Shown here: in pieces, positions 17,169 to 25,293 of the stretch
Layout: the number at the start of each line of letters is the position of its first letter
How positions within the stretch are numbered: the stretch's first letter is position 1
DNA from: an archaeon
GTDB lineage: Archaea > Asgardarchaeota > Thorarchaeia > Thorarchaeales > Thorarchaeaceae
Reading direction: 5' to 3'
Assembly: GCA_024275415.1 (NCBI GenBank)
Contig: JAJRZD010000039.1
Coordinates: 1-34,967, forward strand
DNA length: 34,967 bases
The notes under the pieces: generated by a model
What the model saw: the letters and a program-made list of their open reading frames with translations, nothing else
Database searches by the model: none
What the model was told of the DNA's origin: nothing
Program-made: the position numbers and the translations under genes

Positions 17169-18235
17169 TGCTAGTGACGAAGTTTCGTATTGGGATTCTC
17201 GGAGCGACAGGCATGGTAGGACAGCAGTTCATCAGGTTACTTGATGGTCATCCGTACTTCGAGGTCGGTCACCTGTTCGCCTCGGATCATTCTGCGGGAC
17301 GTCGATATGGGGATGTTACTCGGTGGTCGGTGAGTGCATCCATACCCGAATCTATAGGGGAACTCACCATTGAGAGTATATCTGAAATCCCCACTGATGA
17401 CATCGACATCCTGTTCAGCGCCCTCCCTTCAGACATCGCGGAATCAGTGGAAGAAGATGCGGCTAGAGCAGGCATCCTAGTATTTTCTAATGCTAACTCG
17501 CACAGAATGAAAGATAACGTTCCTATCCTTGTTCCGGAGATCAACTCAGATCATATCCGTCTAGTAGCACAACAGCCCTACGGCAGGGGCTTCATCGTAA
17601 CCAACTCGAATTGCTCGACAGCAGGGCTCGTCTTTGGGCTGTACCCGCTGATACCATTCGGAATCGAACAGGTTGTAGTCACGACTCTGCAAGCAGTGTC
17701 AGGAGGAGGTCTCAAGGGGGTTCCTGCCTTTGATATTCTTGGGAATGTTATCCCCCATATCAAGAATGAAGAAGCGAAAATGGAAACGGAAACAAAGAAG
17801 ATACTGGGGCAATTTACCAAGAACAGAATCGAGCCTTTGAAAACAGACATCAATGCAACATGTACAAGGGTTCCTGTCCTGAATGGGCATCTGGAGAGCG
17901 TTTCCGTAACACTGAAAGAGGAGATTTCTATTGAGGAGGCGGTTCAGCAATTCACCCAGTTCGAGAGCGGTATCATGGATCTGTCCCTTCCCACAGCTCC
18001 AAGGACACCCATCGTTCTCGTGGATGATGAAGACGGCCCACAGCCAAACAAGCATCTCCTCTTACCAGAGGACCCCCTAGGGATGGCTATCAAAATTGGA
18101 AGGATCAGAAGAAAGAGCAAGTCCCTGAGATTCTTGTTACTAGTGCACAATACGATTCGGGGGGCCGCTGGAGCATCAATCCTGAACGCAGAATATGCGT
18201 ATGCCGCGGGATACCTTGAGGGGGTGTCTGCTTGA
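17168..18235 (+). CDS. asd: Aspartate-semialdehyde dehydrogenase (archaeal/yeast type)
   Basis: This 355-residue enzyme reduces aspartyl phosphate to aspartate semialdehyde with NADPH, the second step toward Lys, Thr and Met. The N-terminal dinucleotide motif is GATGMVGQQ (12-20). The catalytic Cys is C149 in TNSNCSTAG and the catalytic His is H241 in GHLESV. DILGNVIPHIKNEE and NTIRGAAGAS are typical of the archaeal/fungal branch. ATG 17168 overlaps the stop of the 79-residue gene by one base and has GGGAGG about 5 nt upstream. The 3' end overlaps the lysC start, so the three genes form one translationally coupled operon. Confidence 0.95.
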   Translation: MLVTKFRIGILGATGMVGQQFIRLLDGHPYFEVGHLFASDHSAGRRYGDVTRWSVSASIPESIGELTIESISEIPTDDIDILFSALPSDIAESVEEDAARAGILVFSNANSHRMKDNVPILVPEINSDHIRLVAQQPYGRGFIVTNSNCSTAGLVFGLYPLIPFGIEQVVVTTLQAVSGGGLKGVPAFDILGNVIPHIKNEEAKMETETKKILGQFTKNRIEPLKTDINATCTRVPVLNGHLESVSVTLKEEISIEEAVQQFTQFESGIMDLSLPTAPRTPIVLVDDEDGPQPNKHLLLPEDPLGMAIKIGRIRRKSKSLRFLLLVHNTIRGAAGASILNAEYAYAAGYLEGVSA

Positions 18236-19617
18236 AGGTAGTGAAGTTGGGAGGAGGTTGCCTTCGCGACGGGAGAAGCTTTCTGAGAGCTGCAAACCTT
18301 CTGAAGTACGAGCGGTTCGGTCAGACAGTGGTCGTTGTTTCAGCAGTGAGCGGGGTCACAGATCTGCTGGAATCTGCAATCCAGAGTGCCCTTGCCACGG
18401 AGAATGGAATATCTGACATTATCAAAAGATTGAACGACCTGCATACAGGCATTGTCAGAGATGCCATCATAGATCAGAGCAAATGTGACCATCTTCAGAA
18501 ACTCCTTCAGCCAAAATTCCAAGCTGTCGAAAGGATGCTCTATGGAATCTCATACACAGGGGAAGTAACGGAGTCAGTCCGTGTCACCATATTGAGCCAA
18601 GGAGAAAGGCTGGCGGCAATCATCTTCGCGGCGGTTCTAGCAGAGATTGGCAAGAATGCTAGTGCATTCGAGGCTGACAGAATTGGCATCGTGACCGATT
18701 CAGCGTATGACAATGCCACTGCGATACTCCCAGAGGTCAGAAAGAATATCAAAGAAAAGATTGTCCCGTTGATGCGCAAGGGGATTATCCCCGTTATTAC
18801 AGGGTTCTTTGGTCAGACACGAGAAGGGAAGACCTCATCCTTTGGACGCAACGGCTCTGATTACAGTGCTGCTGTCATCGCTCACGCGCTGGAAGCAAGT
18901 GAGATTCACATCTGGAAAGATGTAGATGGTTTCATGACAGCGGATCCAAAACTGGTGCCTACCTCTCGCTCTATCAAGACCCTTTCTTACTTCGAGGCAG
19001 CCGAACTCTCGTACTTTGGAGCAAGAATCCTCCATCCCCGCACGGTAGAGCCACTTGTAGGAACCAATACCCGAATCCATATCCGCAACATCAATTCCCC
19101 AGAAAACACGGCTACAATCATCGTCGAGTCCGGTAAAGAGGAAGAGGATGTCATCAAGAGTGTGACTTTCAACGGCGATATTTCGGTATTGAGAGTAAGA
19201 GGGGCAGGAGTAGGACACAAACCAGGTATCATTGGTACGATTGGAAGGGCTCTGGCTGACGCTAACATCAACATCTTCTCAGTCCTCACTGCACAGACAT
19301 GCATCAATCTGCTCCTTGACAATAAGGATGCAGTCAAGGGTATCGATGCGCTGAGACCGCATATCGGTGGCGTAATAGACAGCATTGAGCTGCGGACGAA
19401 TGTCGCTCTTATCGCTGTCGTAGGAGAAGGACTGTTGATAAGAGAAGGGTTGGCCGCCCGTGTCTTCTCTGCTGTGGCAAAGAAAAGCATCAATGTGGAG
19501 ATGTTTGCTGCGGGTGCTTCGGATGTGGCATATTATTTCATTGTGGCCCGCGATGACATGGAGAAGGCCGTAACTGCTGTGCATGACTGTTTCTTTGGCG
19601 AAAGGGAATGCAGCTAG
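18232..19617 (+). CDS. lysC: Aspartate kinase
   Basis: This 461-residue enzyme phosphorylates aspartate, feeding the asd product upstream. The kinase domain shows SQGERLAA (122-129), GRNGSDYSAA (205-214) and IWKDVDGFMTADPK (227-240). Two C-terminal ACT domains (~316-375 and ~391-455) should give allosteric feedback control. The N-terminal loop reads KLGGGCL (5-11) where the family usually has KFGGTSV, so the Thr-Ser pair is replaced by Gly-Cys; effects on catalysis are uncertain. The start is TTG at 18232, which overlaps the asd stop and fits the family N-terminus MKVVK; GAGGGGGTG lies about 6 nt upstream. Confidence 0.93.
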   Translation: MKVVKLGGGCLRDGRSFLRAANLLKYERFGQTVVVVSAVSGVTDLLESAIQSALATENGISDIIKRLNDLHTGIVRDAIIDQSKCDHLQKLLQPKFQAVERMLYGISYTGEVTESVRVTILSQGERLAAIIFAAVLAEIGKNASAFEADRIGIVTDSAYDNATAILPEVRKNIKEKIVPLMRKGIIPVITGFFGQTREGKTSSFGRNGSDYSAAVIAHALEASEIHIWKDVDGFMTADPKLVPTSRSIKTLSYFEAAELSYFGARILHPRTVEPLVGTNTRIHIRNINSPENTATIIVESGKEEEDVIKSVTFNGDISVLRVRGAGVGHKPGIIGTIGRALADANINIFSVLTAQTCINLLLDNKDAVKGIDALRPHIGGVIDSIELRTNVALIAVVGEGLLIREGLAARVFSAVAKKSINVEMFAAGASDVAYYFIVARDDMEKAVTAVHDCFFGERECS

Positions 19618-19632
19618 TACGTCCCCTCCCTC

Positions 19633-19640
19633 TTTTTTTT
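19633..19640 (+). terminator. T-run terminator after lysC
   Basis: A run of eight T residues follows a C-rich stretch 16 nt after the lysC stop, in the short gap before the convergent acetoacetyl-CoA synthetase gene. U-rich tracts without a strong hairpin are typical archaeal terminators. Confidence 0.45.
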
Positions 19641-19674
19641 GAGAAACTACGAGTCCGGAAGAGACAGGCAATAC

Positions 19675-21633
19675 CTATTCGCCGAGTTCACGCAGCAGCG
19701 CCTTGTAGTGCTCTAGGACATGAGGGTTGCTGATAGCATCCTTGTTGGAGATGGGTCTGTGATTTGCAAGATTCCATATCGCGCTCTCCACCTTCTTCAT
19801 GCTGAAGGTATAGGGTATCTCAGGAACCTCCAAGATATATGCCGGAACGTGTCTTGGACCTGCTTTGATACGAAGTTCGGACTTGATACGTCCTTTCAGG
19901 TCAGCAGTCAGCTGGACTCCCTCTGCCAGTTTCACAAAGAGGATAATCCGTTGATCGTCCTTCCAGTTCTGCCCTACAACGATGCTATCAGAAACCTCGT
20001 CGAGTTCTTCAACGATGTTGTAGATCTCGGATGGCCCAATCCGCACTCCAGAGGGTTTGAGTGTGAAATCAGAACGCCCAAGGAAGGTCAGACCACCTGT
20101 ATCGTTATGGATGATGACCCAGTCCCCATGATGCCAGACACCAGGATAGACGTTGAAATAAGCATTCTTGTACCGTGTCCCGTCAGGGTCGTTCCAAAAG
20201 TACAGGGGCATCGACGGTGCAGGAGCCTCGCAGACCAGCTCACCCTCACGGTCAACGATGCTCTCGCCATTCTCGTCATATGCATGAATCTTCATTGCCA
20301 GACATGGGCCTTGGAGTTCGCCTGCATACACAGGTTGAATTGGAGTTCCTGCTGCAAAGCATCCGTTGATGTCTGTACCTCCGCTGATAGAGTTGAAATG
20401 GAGATTGTCCCTGATTGCTGTGTAGATATATTGAAATCCTTCAGCAGAAAGTGCAGACCCAGTCTGAGAAATCTCCCTTAGGGAGCTGAGGTCAAACTCA
20501 TTCTTCGGTATCGCGCCAACACTCTTGAGGTAGTTGATATAGGTCGCGCTGCAACCGAAGACAGTGACTTCCTCTTCTTGGATAATATTCCACATAGTAC
20601 GCCAGTCAGGATGGTTAGGATTGCCATCATAAAGAACGATAGTCGCTCCCACGGCTAATGAACTCAACATCCAGTTCCACATCATCCACGATGGCGATGT
20701 AGTGTACAGCATCCTATCTGAGCGCTTCAGGTCAGTGTGAAGCAACAGCTCACACAGATGCTTGAGGAGGACACCGCCTGCACTCTGAACCATGCATTTG
20801 GGCTTGCCAGTTGTGCCGGACGAGAACATGATGTACAGTGGATGGTCGAATGGCAGTTGTTCAAAGTCAATTTCAGTGTGCCCCTTGAGGGAAACGAAGT
20901 CAGGATAAGAAACCGCATGGGGAAGAGAACCCATGTCGAACTCGTCACGAGTGTAGGGTACTATCACGGTGTGTTCCAATGAAGGGATGCCTTTTGCTAC
21001 CACCTCTGCTTTTGAAATCACATCAAAGTCCTTGCCCTTGTAGGAGTACCCATCAACCGTGAAAAGGATGCGAGGTTCTACCTGTTCGAGCCTATCAAGG
21101 ACTGCCTTCGGGCCAAGTCCCGTGCCACATGAGGACCAGACCCCGCCGACGCTTGTGGTCGCCAGCATCGCAATTGCTGTTTCTGGAATGTTTGGCATAT
21201 AGGCGACAACACGGTCGCCGGGCTTGATACCGGATTCGCGCAGCGAACGAGCGACACGGACGACTGCTTCGTAGAGTCCGGCATAAGTTATCCTAGTCAC
21301 CTTTAGCGACTCGTTCCTGAAAATGATTGCATCTTGTGAATCTCGATATCTCAGAAGGTTCTCCGCAAAGTTCAATTTTGCACCGGAGAACCACCTCGCT
21401 CCGGGAAGCTTTGTGAGGTCATCGATCACTTCTGTGAAGGGTGTGGACGACCTGATGTCTGCGAAGTCCCAGAGTGAAGCCCAGAAGTCAGCAATGTTCT
21501 CCACAGACCAAGCGTACAGCTCCGAGTAGTTAGTGATGCCCAGCCCATATCTCCGATTCACGCTCTTGATGAATTGTGTGATGTTGGCGTGTTCAATGGT
21601 TGTGTTGGATGGGATCCATAATGGCGTCTTCAT
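19675..21633 (-). CDS. Acetoacetyl-CoA synthetase (acetoacetate-CoA ligase)
   Basis: A 652-residue adenylate-forming enzyme expected to activate acetoacetate with ATP and CoA. The length, the N-terminal WIPSN motif, the LPGARWFSGAKLNFAENLL motif and the WMMWNWMLSSLA segment are characteristic of acetoacetyl-CoA synthetases rather than acetyl-CoA synthetases. The AMP-binding loop is SSGTTGKPK, the hinge region contains GRSDFTLKPSGVRIG, and the C-terminal catalytic lysine is in YTFSMKKVESAI. ATG 21633 is preceded by AGGATGATT about 8-10 nt upstream. It is likely monocistronic, or follows the small membrane protein gene after 78 nt. It could serve ketone-body or polyhydroxyalkanoate-type metabolism; nothing nearby decides this. 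Confidence 0.92.
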   Translation of the reverse strand: MKTPLWIPSNTTIEHANITQFIKSVNRRYGLGITNYSELYAWSVENIADFWASLWDFADIRSSTPFTEVIDDLTKLPGARWFSGAKLNFAENLLRYRDSQDAIIFRNESLKVTRITYAGLYEAVVRVARSLRESGIKPGDRVVAYMPNIPETAIAMLATTSVGGVWSSCGTGLGPKAVLDRLEQVEPRILFTVDGYSYKGKDFDVISKAEVVAKGIPSLEHTVIVPYTRDEFDMGSLPHAVSYPDFVSLKGHTEIDFEQLPFDHPLYIMFSSGTTGKPKCMVQSAGGVLLKHLCELLLHTDLKRSDRMLYTTSPSWMMWNWMLSSLAVGATIVLYDGNPNHPDWRTMWNIIQEEEVTVFGCSATYINYLKSVGAIPKNEFDLSSLREISQTGSALSAEGFQYIYTAIRDNLHFNSISGGTDINGCFAAGTPIQPVYAGELQGPCLAMKIHAYDENGESIVDREGELVCEAPAPSMPLYFWNDPDGTRYKNAYFNVYPGVWHHGDWVIIHNDTGGLTFLGRSDFTLKPSGVRIGPSEIYNIVEELDEVSDSIVVGQNWKDDQRIILFVKLAEGVQLTADLKGRIKSELRIKAGPRHVPAYILEVPEIPYTFSMKKVESAIWNLANHRPISNKDAISNPHVLEHYKALLRELGE

Positions 21634-21711
21634 TATAACGAATCATCCTGAACGGTTACAGAATGCACCTTGAGAATTCTGCTATTTGACCTTTGGGAAT
21701 TTCCAGCAACC

Positions 21712-22248
21712 TCACGTATGATGCTTCAGTCCGCGAATCGCAACGACGAGTCTGGTCGCACTTGTCGTTGGAATGTACCACGACTTCAGCCAGCCGTTAC
21801 GTTTCTCAACGCGGATCCATTGGGCGTAAGGAAAGAAGTATTGGAAATTCACCCACCAAGGCGGATAATCAAGAATATGGAAGTCAACGACATCGTCCAA
21901 TGCATGACTTGTTGTCCATACCATTCCATGCTTTATCCGCAGTGTGGTTGAGGTCAACTCGATTCTTGTGGGAATTATCAATAGATAGGGGATTGCGAAT
22001 GCAAGTGCAGGCACGAGAAACCAAAGAAGGAGGGCCCATATCCCCCAAGTTGGTTCAGATAGGACTATCAACAGATAGATTGGAGATTGTACAAAGAAAC
22101 ATGCAAAAGCGATTGCTCTGATGAGCGTTCGGTCATAGGGAGGATTGTCACACAGAAGAACGGAGTTGTCATGCATTTTGTACATGTTAGAGTCTGTCCT
22201 TTTTTTTCTTTTATGGTAGCGCCCTCTTGAGGGTCGAGTGTCGTTCAT
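21712..22248 (-). CDS. Small membrane protein with PH-like C-terminal domain
   Basis: A 178-residue protein with a very basic N-terminus (GRYHKRKKR), two membrane helices (~42-64 and ~68-92) and a C-terminal region (IPTRIELTSTTLRIKHG onward) that resembles the bacterial PH domain of YdbS-type proteins. It probably sits in the cytoplasmic membrane with the PH-like part inside. Function is unknown. The ATG at 22248 has no ribosome site and may be leaderless; ATG 22185 (MYKMHDN) is a possible shorter start that would delete the basic stretch. Confidence 0.65.
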   Translation of the reverse strand: MNDTRPSRGRYHKRKKRTDSNMYKMHDNSVLLCDNPPYDRTLIRAIAFACFFVQSPIYLLIVLSEPTWGIWALLLWFLVPALAFAIPYLLIIPTRIELTSTTLRIKHGMVWTTSHALDDVVDFHILDYPPWWVNFQYFFPYAQWIRVEKRNGWLKSWYIPTTSATRLVVAIRGLKHHT

Positions 22249-22310
22249 TGTAATTGGGAACTTGTCATAAAGGAAACGCTCCGGATGATGTAATGTGAGA
22301 AGTGACGGAA

Positions 22311-22318
22311 GATATATC
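22311..22318 (+). promoter_or_regulatory. Candidate TATA box for the 22345 methyltransferase
   Basis: GATATATC is centred about 31 nt upstream of the ATG at 22345. With the usual archaeal TATA-to-start spacing of 25-27 nt, transcription would begin a few bases before the ATG. This fits a nearly leaderless mRNA and the lack of a clear ribosome site. Confidence 0.4.
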
Positions 22319-22344
22319 GTACCGAATCAGATTGTCACAATAGG

Positions 22345-23088
22345 ATGAATGAGAAGTCGATAAACTACGAGCGTTTTTCTGCAACATATGATAGTGTGCG
22401 AGATGGGAACTCCGAGATGGTTTCTTGTTTGCTTGAAGGTATCATGCCGACATCATCATTCTTAGCATTGGATATCGGATGCGGAACAGCCAATAACACG
22501 ATCCTCTTTGCTGAGGCAGCAGGTGCTTCTGTGATAGGACTAGATCTCTCACATGGAATGCTGAAGAAGGCGTCCTTGAAAGTGGATAGCCTACCACTGG
22601 TTCAAGCAGACGCCGAGTCACTCCCGTTCTTAAACACATCCTTTGATTTTGTGTTCATGACAGAAGTTATCCATCATATTACGAACGTTGAAACCGCTTT
22701 GTCCGAGATACATCGAGTCCTCAATGACGAAGGCAGAGTATGCATCGTTACGCAGTCGCACAAGCAGATAGAGAGGCGGTTGACTTCGAGGTTCTTTCCA
22801 GACACCATTACTATAGACAAGTCGCGTTATCCGAAAATCACACATCTTGAGAATTACCTTGTAGGAACAGGTTTCTCAAAGGTCAAAAGTAGAACCTACA
22901 CGTTCAGGTCTGTAAGGTTAGGAAGGAACTACCTTGAAACAATTGAGAATAGAGGCTATTCGATGCTCCACAAAATCTCTAATTCTGCATTCAAGGAGGG
23001 TCTCTCAATGCTTCGAAATGCGATGTGGGAGAACGAGTCTTTGGACAACACGGTCGGCTATACCTACGTCTGGGCTAAGAAGTGCTAG
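22345..23088 (+). CDS. SAM-dependent methyltransferase, class I
   Basis: A 247-residue Rossmann-fold methyltransferase. Motif I is LDIGCGTANN (42-51), the acidic loop is GLDLSHGML, motif II/III reads ADAESLPFLNTSFDFVF, and VIHHITNVETALSEIHRVL followed by GRVCIVTQSH completes the UbiE/Methyltransf_11 pattern. The C-terminal ~90 residues are less conserved and probably set substrate choice, which cannot be read. It is flanked by the divergent PH-like membrane protein and a convergent chagasin-like gene 27 nt away, so it is a single-gene unit. Confidence 0.85.
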   Translation: MNEKSINYERFSATYDSVRDGNSEMVSCLLEGIMPTSSFLALDIGCGTANNTILFAEAAGASVIGLDLSHGMLKKASLKVDSLPLVQADAESLPFLNTSFDFVFMTEVIHHITNVETALSEIHRVLNDEGRVCIVTQSHKQIERRLTSRFFPDTITIDKSRYPKITHLENYLVGTGFSKVKSRTYTFRSVRLGRNYLETIENRGYSMLHKISNSAFKEGLSMLRNAMWENESLDNTVGYTYVWAKKC

Positions 23089-23115
23089 TCGTTCATAGTG
23101 ATTAGGAGGCTCCCT

Positions 23116-23463
23116 TCAGGTTACCTTGATAACGACCTTGTACTCGCTTTCTACCTCAAACCGGAAAAGGATTCTGATTGTCAGCGTTGTTTCGCCTGGT
23201 GCGACAGCCTTGAAGTACCAGTAGCCACGCTCTGCATCACCGCCCGTCCAACCGGGCTTCTTCATATGCTCTGGGTGGAGGTACTCTGTCTGAGTGTCCT
23301 CATGGACGAGGACAGAGGTATCCTCAATCTCGAATTCCGTGTCCTCGCCTACAGATCCGTGTCTGTGGAATCTGCACCGGAAAACATCACCAACCGAGAA
23401 TGATGCAGTTTGGTTCTTGCCCTTCCAATCAAGTTCAAGCATTCTCTCTTCAGGAGGCTTCAT
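23116..23463 (-). CDS. Chagasin-like (I42) cysteine-protease inhibitor family protein
   Basis: A 115-residue beta protein. The segment GGDAERGYWYFKAVAPGETT (74-93) matches the GGxGxxxWxFxAxxPGxxxI core of the chagasin/I42 inhibitor fold. The other inhibitory loops are weak: no NPTTG loop is visible, and the usual RPW after the last strand reads as FRF. There is no signal peptide, so this copy appears cytosolic. ATG 23463 has an AGGTGATG site that overlaps the stop of the upstream gene; a TTG at 23478 is the longer alternative. It is coupled to the membrane protein gene upstream. Inhibition of papain-like proteases is the known role of the family; here it is unproven. Confidence 0.65.
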   Translation of the reverse strand: MKPPEERMLELDWKGKNQTASFSVGDVFRCRFHRHGSVGEDTEFEIEDTSVLVHEDTQTEYLHPEHMKKPGWTGGDAERGYWYFKAVAPGETTLTIRILFRFEVESEYKVVIKVT

Positions 23464-23467
23464 CACA

Positions 23468-24217
23468 TCACCTGCCAAGTTCTGCAGCCAGACCGCGCGG
23501 AGTTTTCGCCCAGCGGTAGACCAAAATTGCGATTATGACCCCAACTGACATGCCCAGCGCCACCATCAGAACCGTGATTAATTGTATCTCACGCGGGAGG
23601 ATAGTGGGATCGCCTTCATGCCATTGAGAGATAATGATATCAATCAGATCTGAGCCCAATGTGGTAACTCGATAGCGACTGTATGCGAGCGTCCCCGTTG
23701 ATTTCTCATATCGCCATTCAAAGAGATATTCGTATATCTGACCACCTAGGCTGAAGGCAGAGTCTTCGATAAGACCCCATTCCTCATCAGTGTCAATGAT
23801 TGTACGCTCGGGATCGTCACTTGAGAAGTTCAGCAACTCACCGTGGAACTCCCAGTCTCCGATCAGAATTGCGAATGCAGTGGAATCTGCAAGCAACGTA
23901 GTATTGTCTTCAAGAACGAGTACTGCATGGGACAAGGGAATCTGGTCTGAAGTCGTGATTGTTTCGGGAATCTCGTCCATCTCTTTGATTGTGGCATTGA
24001 ACTTTGTTCCCTCGTCAATAGATGTGACGAAACTCATCCAATAGGGAAGGAGAGGGGCGTAATTTGTATCGAGAACCTTTCGTTGCAGTGCGTAAGTGAA
24101 TGTGTCGCCAACATCAACACCCCACACGAACGAATGTGCATTGGACATTGTCGGAGTGATTGTAAGTACCACAATGAAGACGAGCACGAGGAGATTCTTA
24201 TCACCATTCAACTTCAT
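23468..24217 (-). CDS. Secreted membrane-anchored protein of unknown function
   Basis: A 249-residue protein with a signal peptide (~1-27, ending near SNAHS), an extracytoplasmic domain beginning VDVGDTFTYAL, and a C-terminal membrane helix (~212-236) followed by the tail RWAKTPRGLAAELGR. Short proteins with a VGDxFxYxL opening and a C-terminal anchor are common among archaeal surface proteins, but I cannot assign a function. A purine-rich AGAGTGAG precedes the ATG at 24217. The chagasin-like gene follows with its start 5 bp past this stop, so the pair forms one operon. Confidence 0.7.
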   Translation of the reverse strand: MKLNGDKNLLVLVFIVVLTITPTMSNAHSFVWGVDVGDTFTYALQRKVLDTNYAPLLPYWMSFVTSIDEGTKFNATIKEMDEIPETITTSDQIPLSHAVLVLEDNTTLLADSTAFAILIGDWEFHGELLNFSSDDPERTIIDTDEEWGLIEDSAFSLGGQIYEYLFEWRYEKSTGTLAYSRYRVTTLGSDLIDIIISQWHEGDPTILPREIQLITVLMVALGMSVGVIIAILVYRWAKTPRGLAAELGR

Positions 24218-24272
24218 CTACTCACTCTCTGTGACTTGTAGTGGCACCATCATGAGTAATGAAGATATTCAT

Positions 24273-25055
24273 TCATGTGATTGACCTCAACTTCTGGTGC
24301 AGATCTTGAATCGTGTCTATGATCAGTGTCCCCTCCGGAGCCAAATGTTGCTGCTCTGGGTCGCACCACGTTATGAGTACAGGGAGCATCCCTGCTCTCT
24401 GCGCGGCTACTACATCATCCCCGACTTTGTTCCCGACGTAGGCACAACGGAACGGATTAGAGCCAAGATCCTTGGCAACCGTAAGGAGCATGTAAGGAGA
24501 AGGTTTTGCATAGCCGGGCACATGAGAATACTCGACTGCCCCGAAGAGATGCCCGATGCCGTCAGCGATAAGATATTTCCGTGGGTCACCAAACCTGTTT
24601 GAGGCGATGCCAAGCTTGTAGCCCAAGGAGTGGAGATATTCCAACCCTTCTTTGCACCCATCCACAAGGTCAGGCTTGATGCGTGACAGATACTCGTCCC
24701 ACTTTGACTGGTATGCCTCAGCAAGCATATCGATATCTCCATCAATGCACAGGGTTTCAAGTAACATCCGGTCATACTGTATCCAAAGATCCCGTGAAGG
24801 TTCCCAGTGCGAATCCACACCATGATTTAGCATGTACTTCACAAGCCAATCGTTGCGTTGCGTGTGCAATGCAGTTTCCATGTCCTCATCGGTAATCCTC
24901 TCGCATTCATGAATCCCAGCATCAATCAGATGCTTCCGTGCTATCTGGACAAGGTGCTCGTGTGACTTGTACAGGGTGCCACCAAGGTCGAATATTATCG
25001 TGTCAATCTCATTTCGTAACATCATCTTCGCAACACACAGAACACGGTTCCACAT
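24273..25055 (-). CDS. HAD-superfamily hydrolase
   Basis: A 260-residue haloacid-dehalogenase-like hydrolase, probably a phosphatase. Motif I is IIFDLGGTLY with nucleophile D23, motif II is GIASNR, the motif III lysine is in YAKPSPYML, and motif IV is VGNKVGDDVVAAQRAG with the acidic pair. The second Asp of motif I is Gly (DLGGT), a variant frequent in this subfamily. An alpha-helical cap lies between motifs I and II. The start could be ATG 25055 or the ATG pair at 25025/25022, which fits the family N-terminus better; neither has a clear ribosome site. The upstream intergenic space holds repeat copy 1. Confidence 0.88.
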   Translation of the reverse strand: MWNRVLCVAKMMLRNEIDTIIFDLGGTLYKSHEHLVQIARKHLIDAGIHECERITDEDMETALHTQRNDWLVKYMLNHGVDSHWEPSRDLWIQYDRMLLETLCIDGDIDMLAEAYQSKWDEYLSRIKPDLVDGCKEGLEYLHSLGYKLGIASNRFGDPRKYLIADGIGHLFGAVEYSHVPGYAKPSPYMLLTVAKDLGSNPFRCAYVGNKVGDDVVAAQRAGMLPVLITWCDPEQQHLAPEGTLIIDTIQDLHQKLRSIT

Positions 25056-25059
25056 TAGG

Positions 25060-25246
25060 ATTTGGGATTGCTAACATCTGCGAGAAAGCTGGACATCTCG
25101 TGGTAGGTGATTCTATACGACCGGACAGTACTATGACACAAGGTCGGACGACACGCGATACTGATCACACGGGGGCGTTACCAGTGCCGTCCTTGGGAGG
25201 ACAAGACTCTGGTGTCCTAATCTGTCCAGATTACAATGAACGGTGA
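25060..25246 (+). repeat. Copy 1 of a diverged ~190-bp repeat (possible degraded small gene or structured RNA)
   Basis: This stretch is homologous to 30873-31068. From 25097 to the shared TGA at 25244-25246 the two copies match at 122 of 150 positions with no gap. Upstream, copy 1 has one extra base (25067) and lacks ten bases present in copy 2, so the frame is lost and regained. The DNA of the intervening 28 nt is still nearly identical. It has no convincing start codon of its own. A stem 25078-25085/25096-25103 and nested GGACAG/CTGTCC (25123-25128/25222-25227) and GACAC/GTGTC (25135-25139/25212-25216) pairings are possible. It lies between the HAD gene and the TPR gene. Confidence 0.75.
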
Positions 25247-25293
25247 ATGTGAATCCTTTTGAATAGTCGAGTTAGTATTCCAGTGTGATTGGA

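Noticed and set aside
22242..22253. 12-nt match (CGTTCATTGTAA) to the reverse complement of the 3' end of both repeat copies (25231-25242 and 31053-31064)
   Set aside because: A single 12-mer match is not improbable given how many words the repeat contains, and no similarity extends on either side.
24273..25055. Loss of the second Asp in HAD motif I as a sign of an inactive enzyme
   Set aside because: DLGGT is a common variant in this HAD subfamily and the other motifs are intact, so it is not evidence of inactivity.
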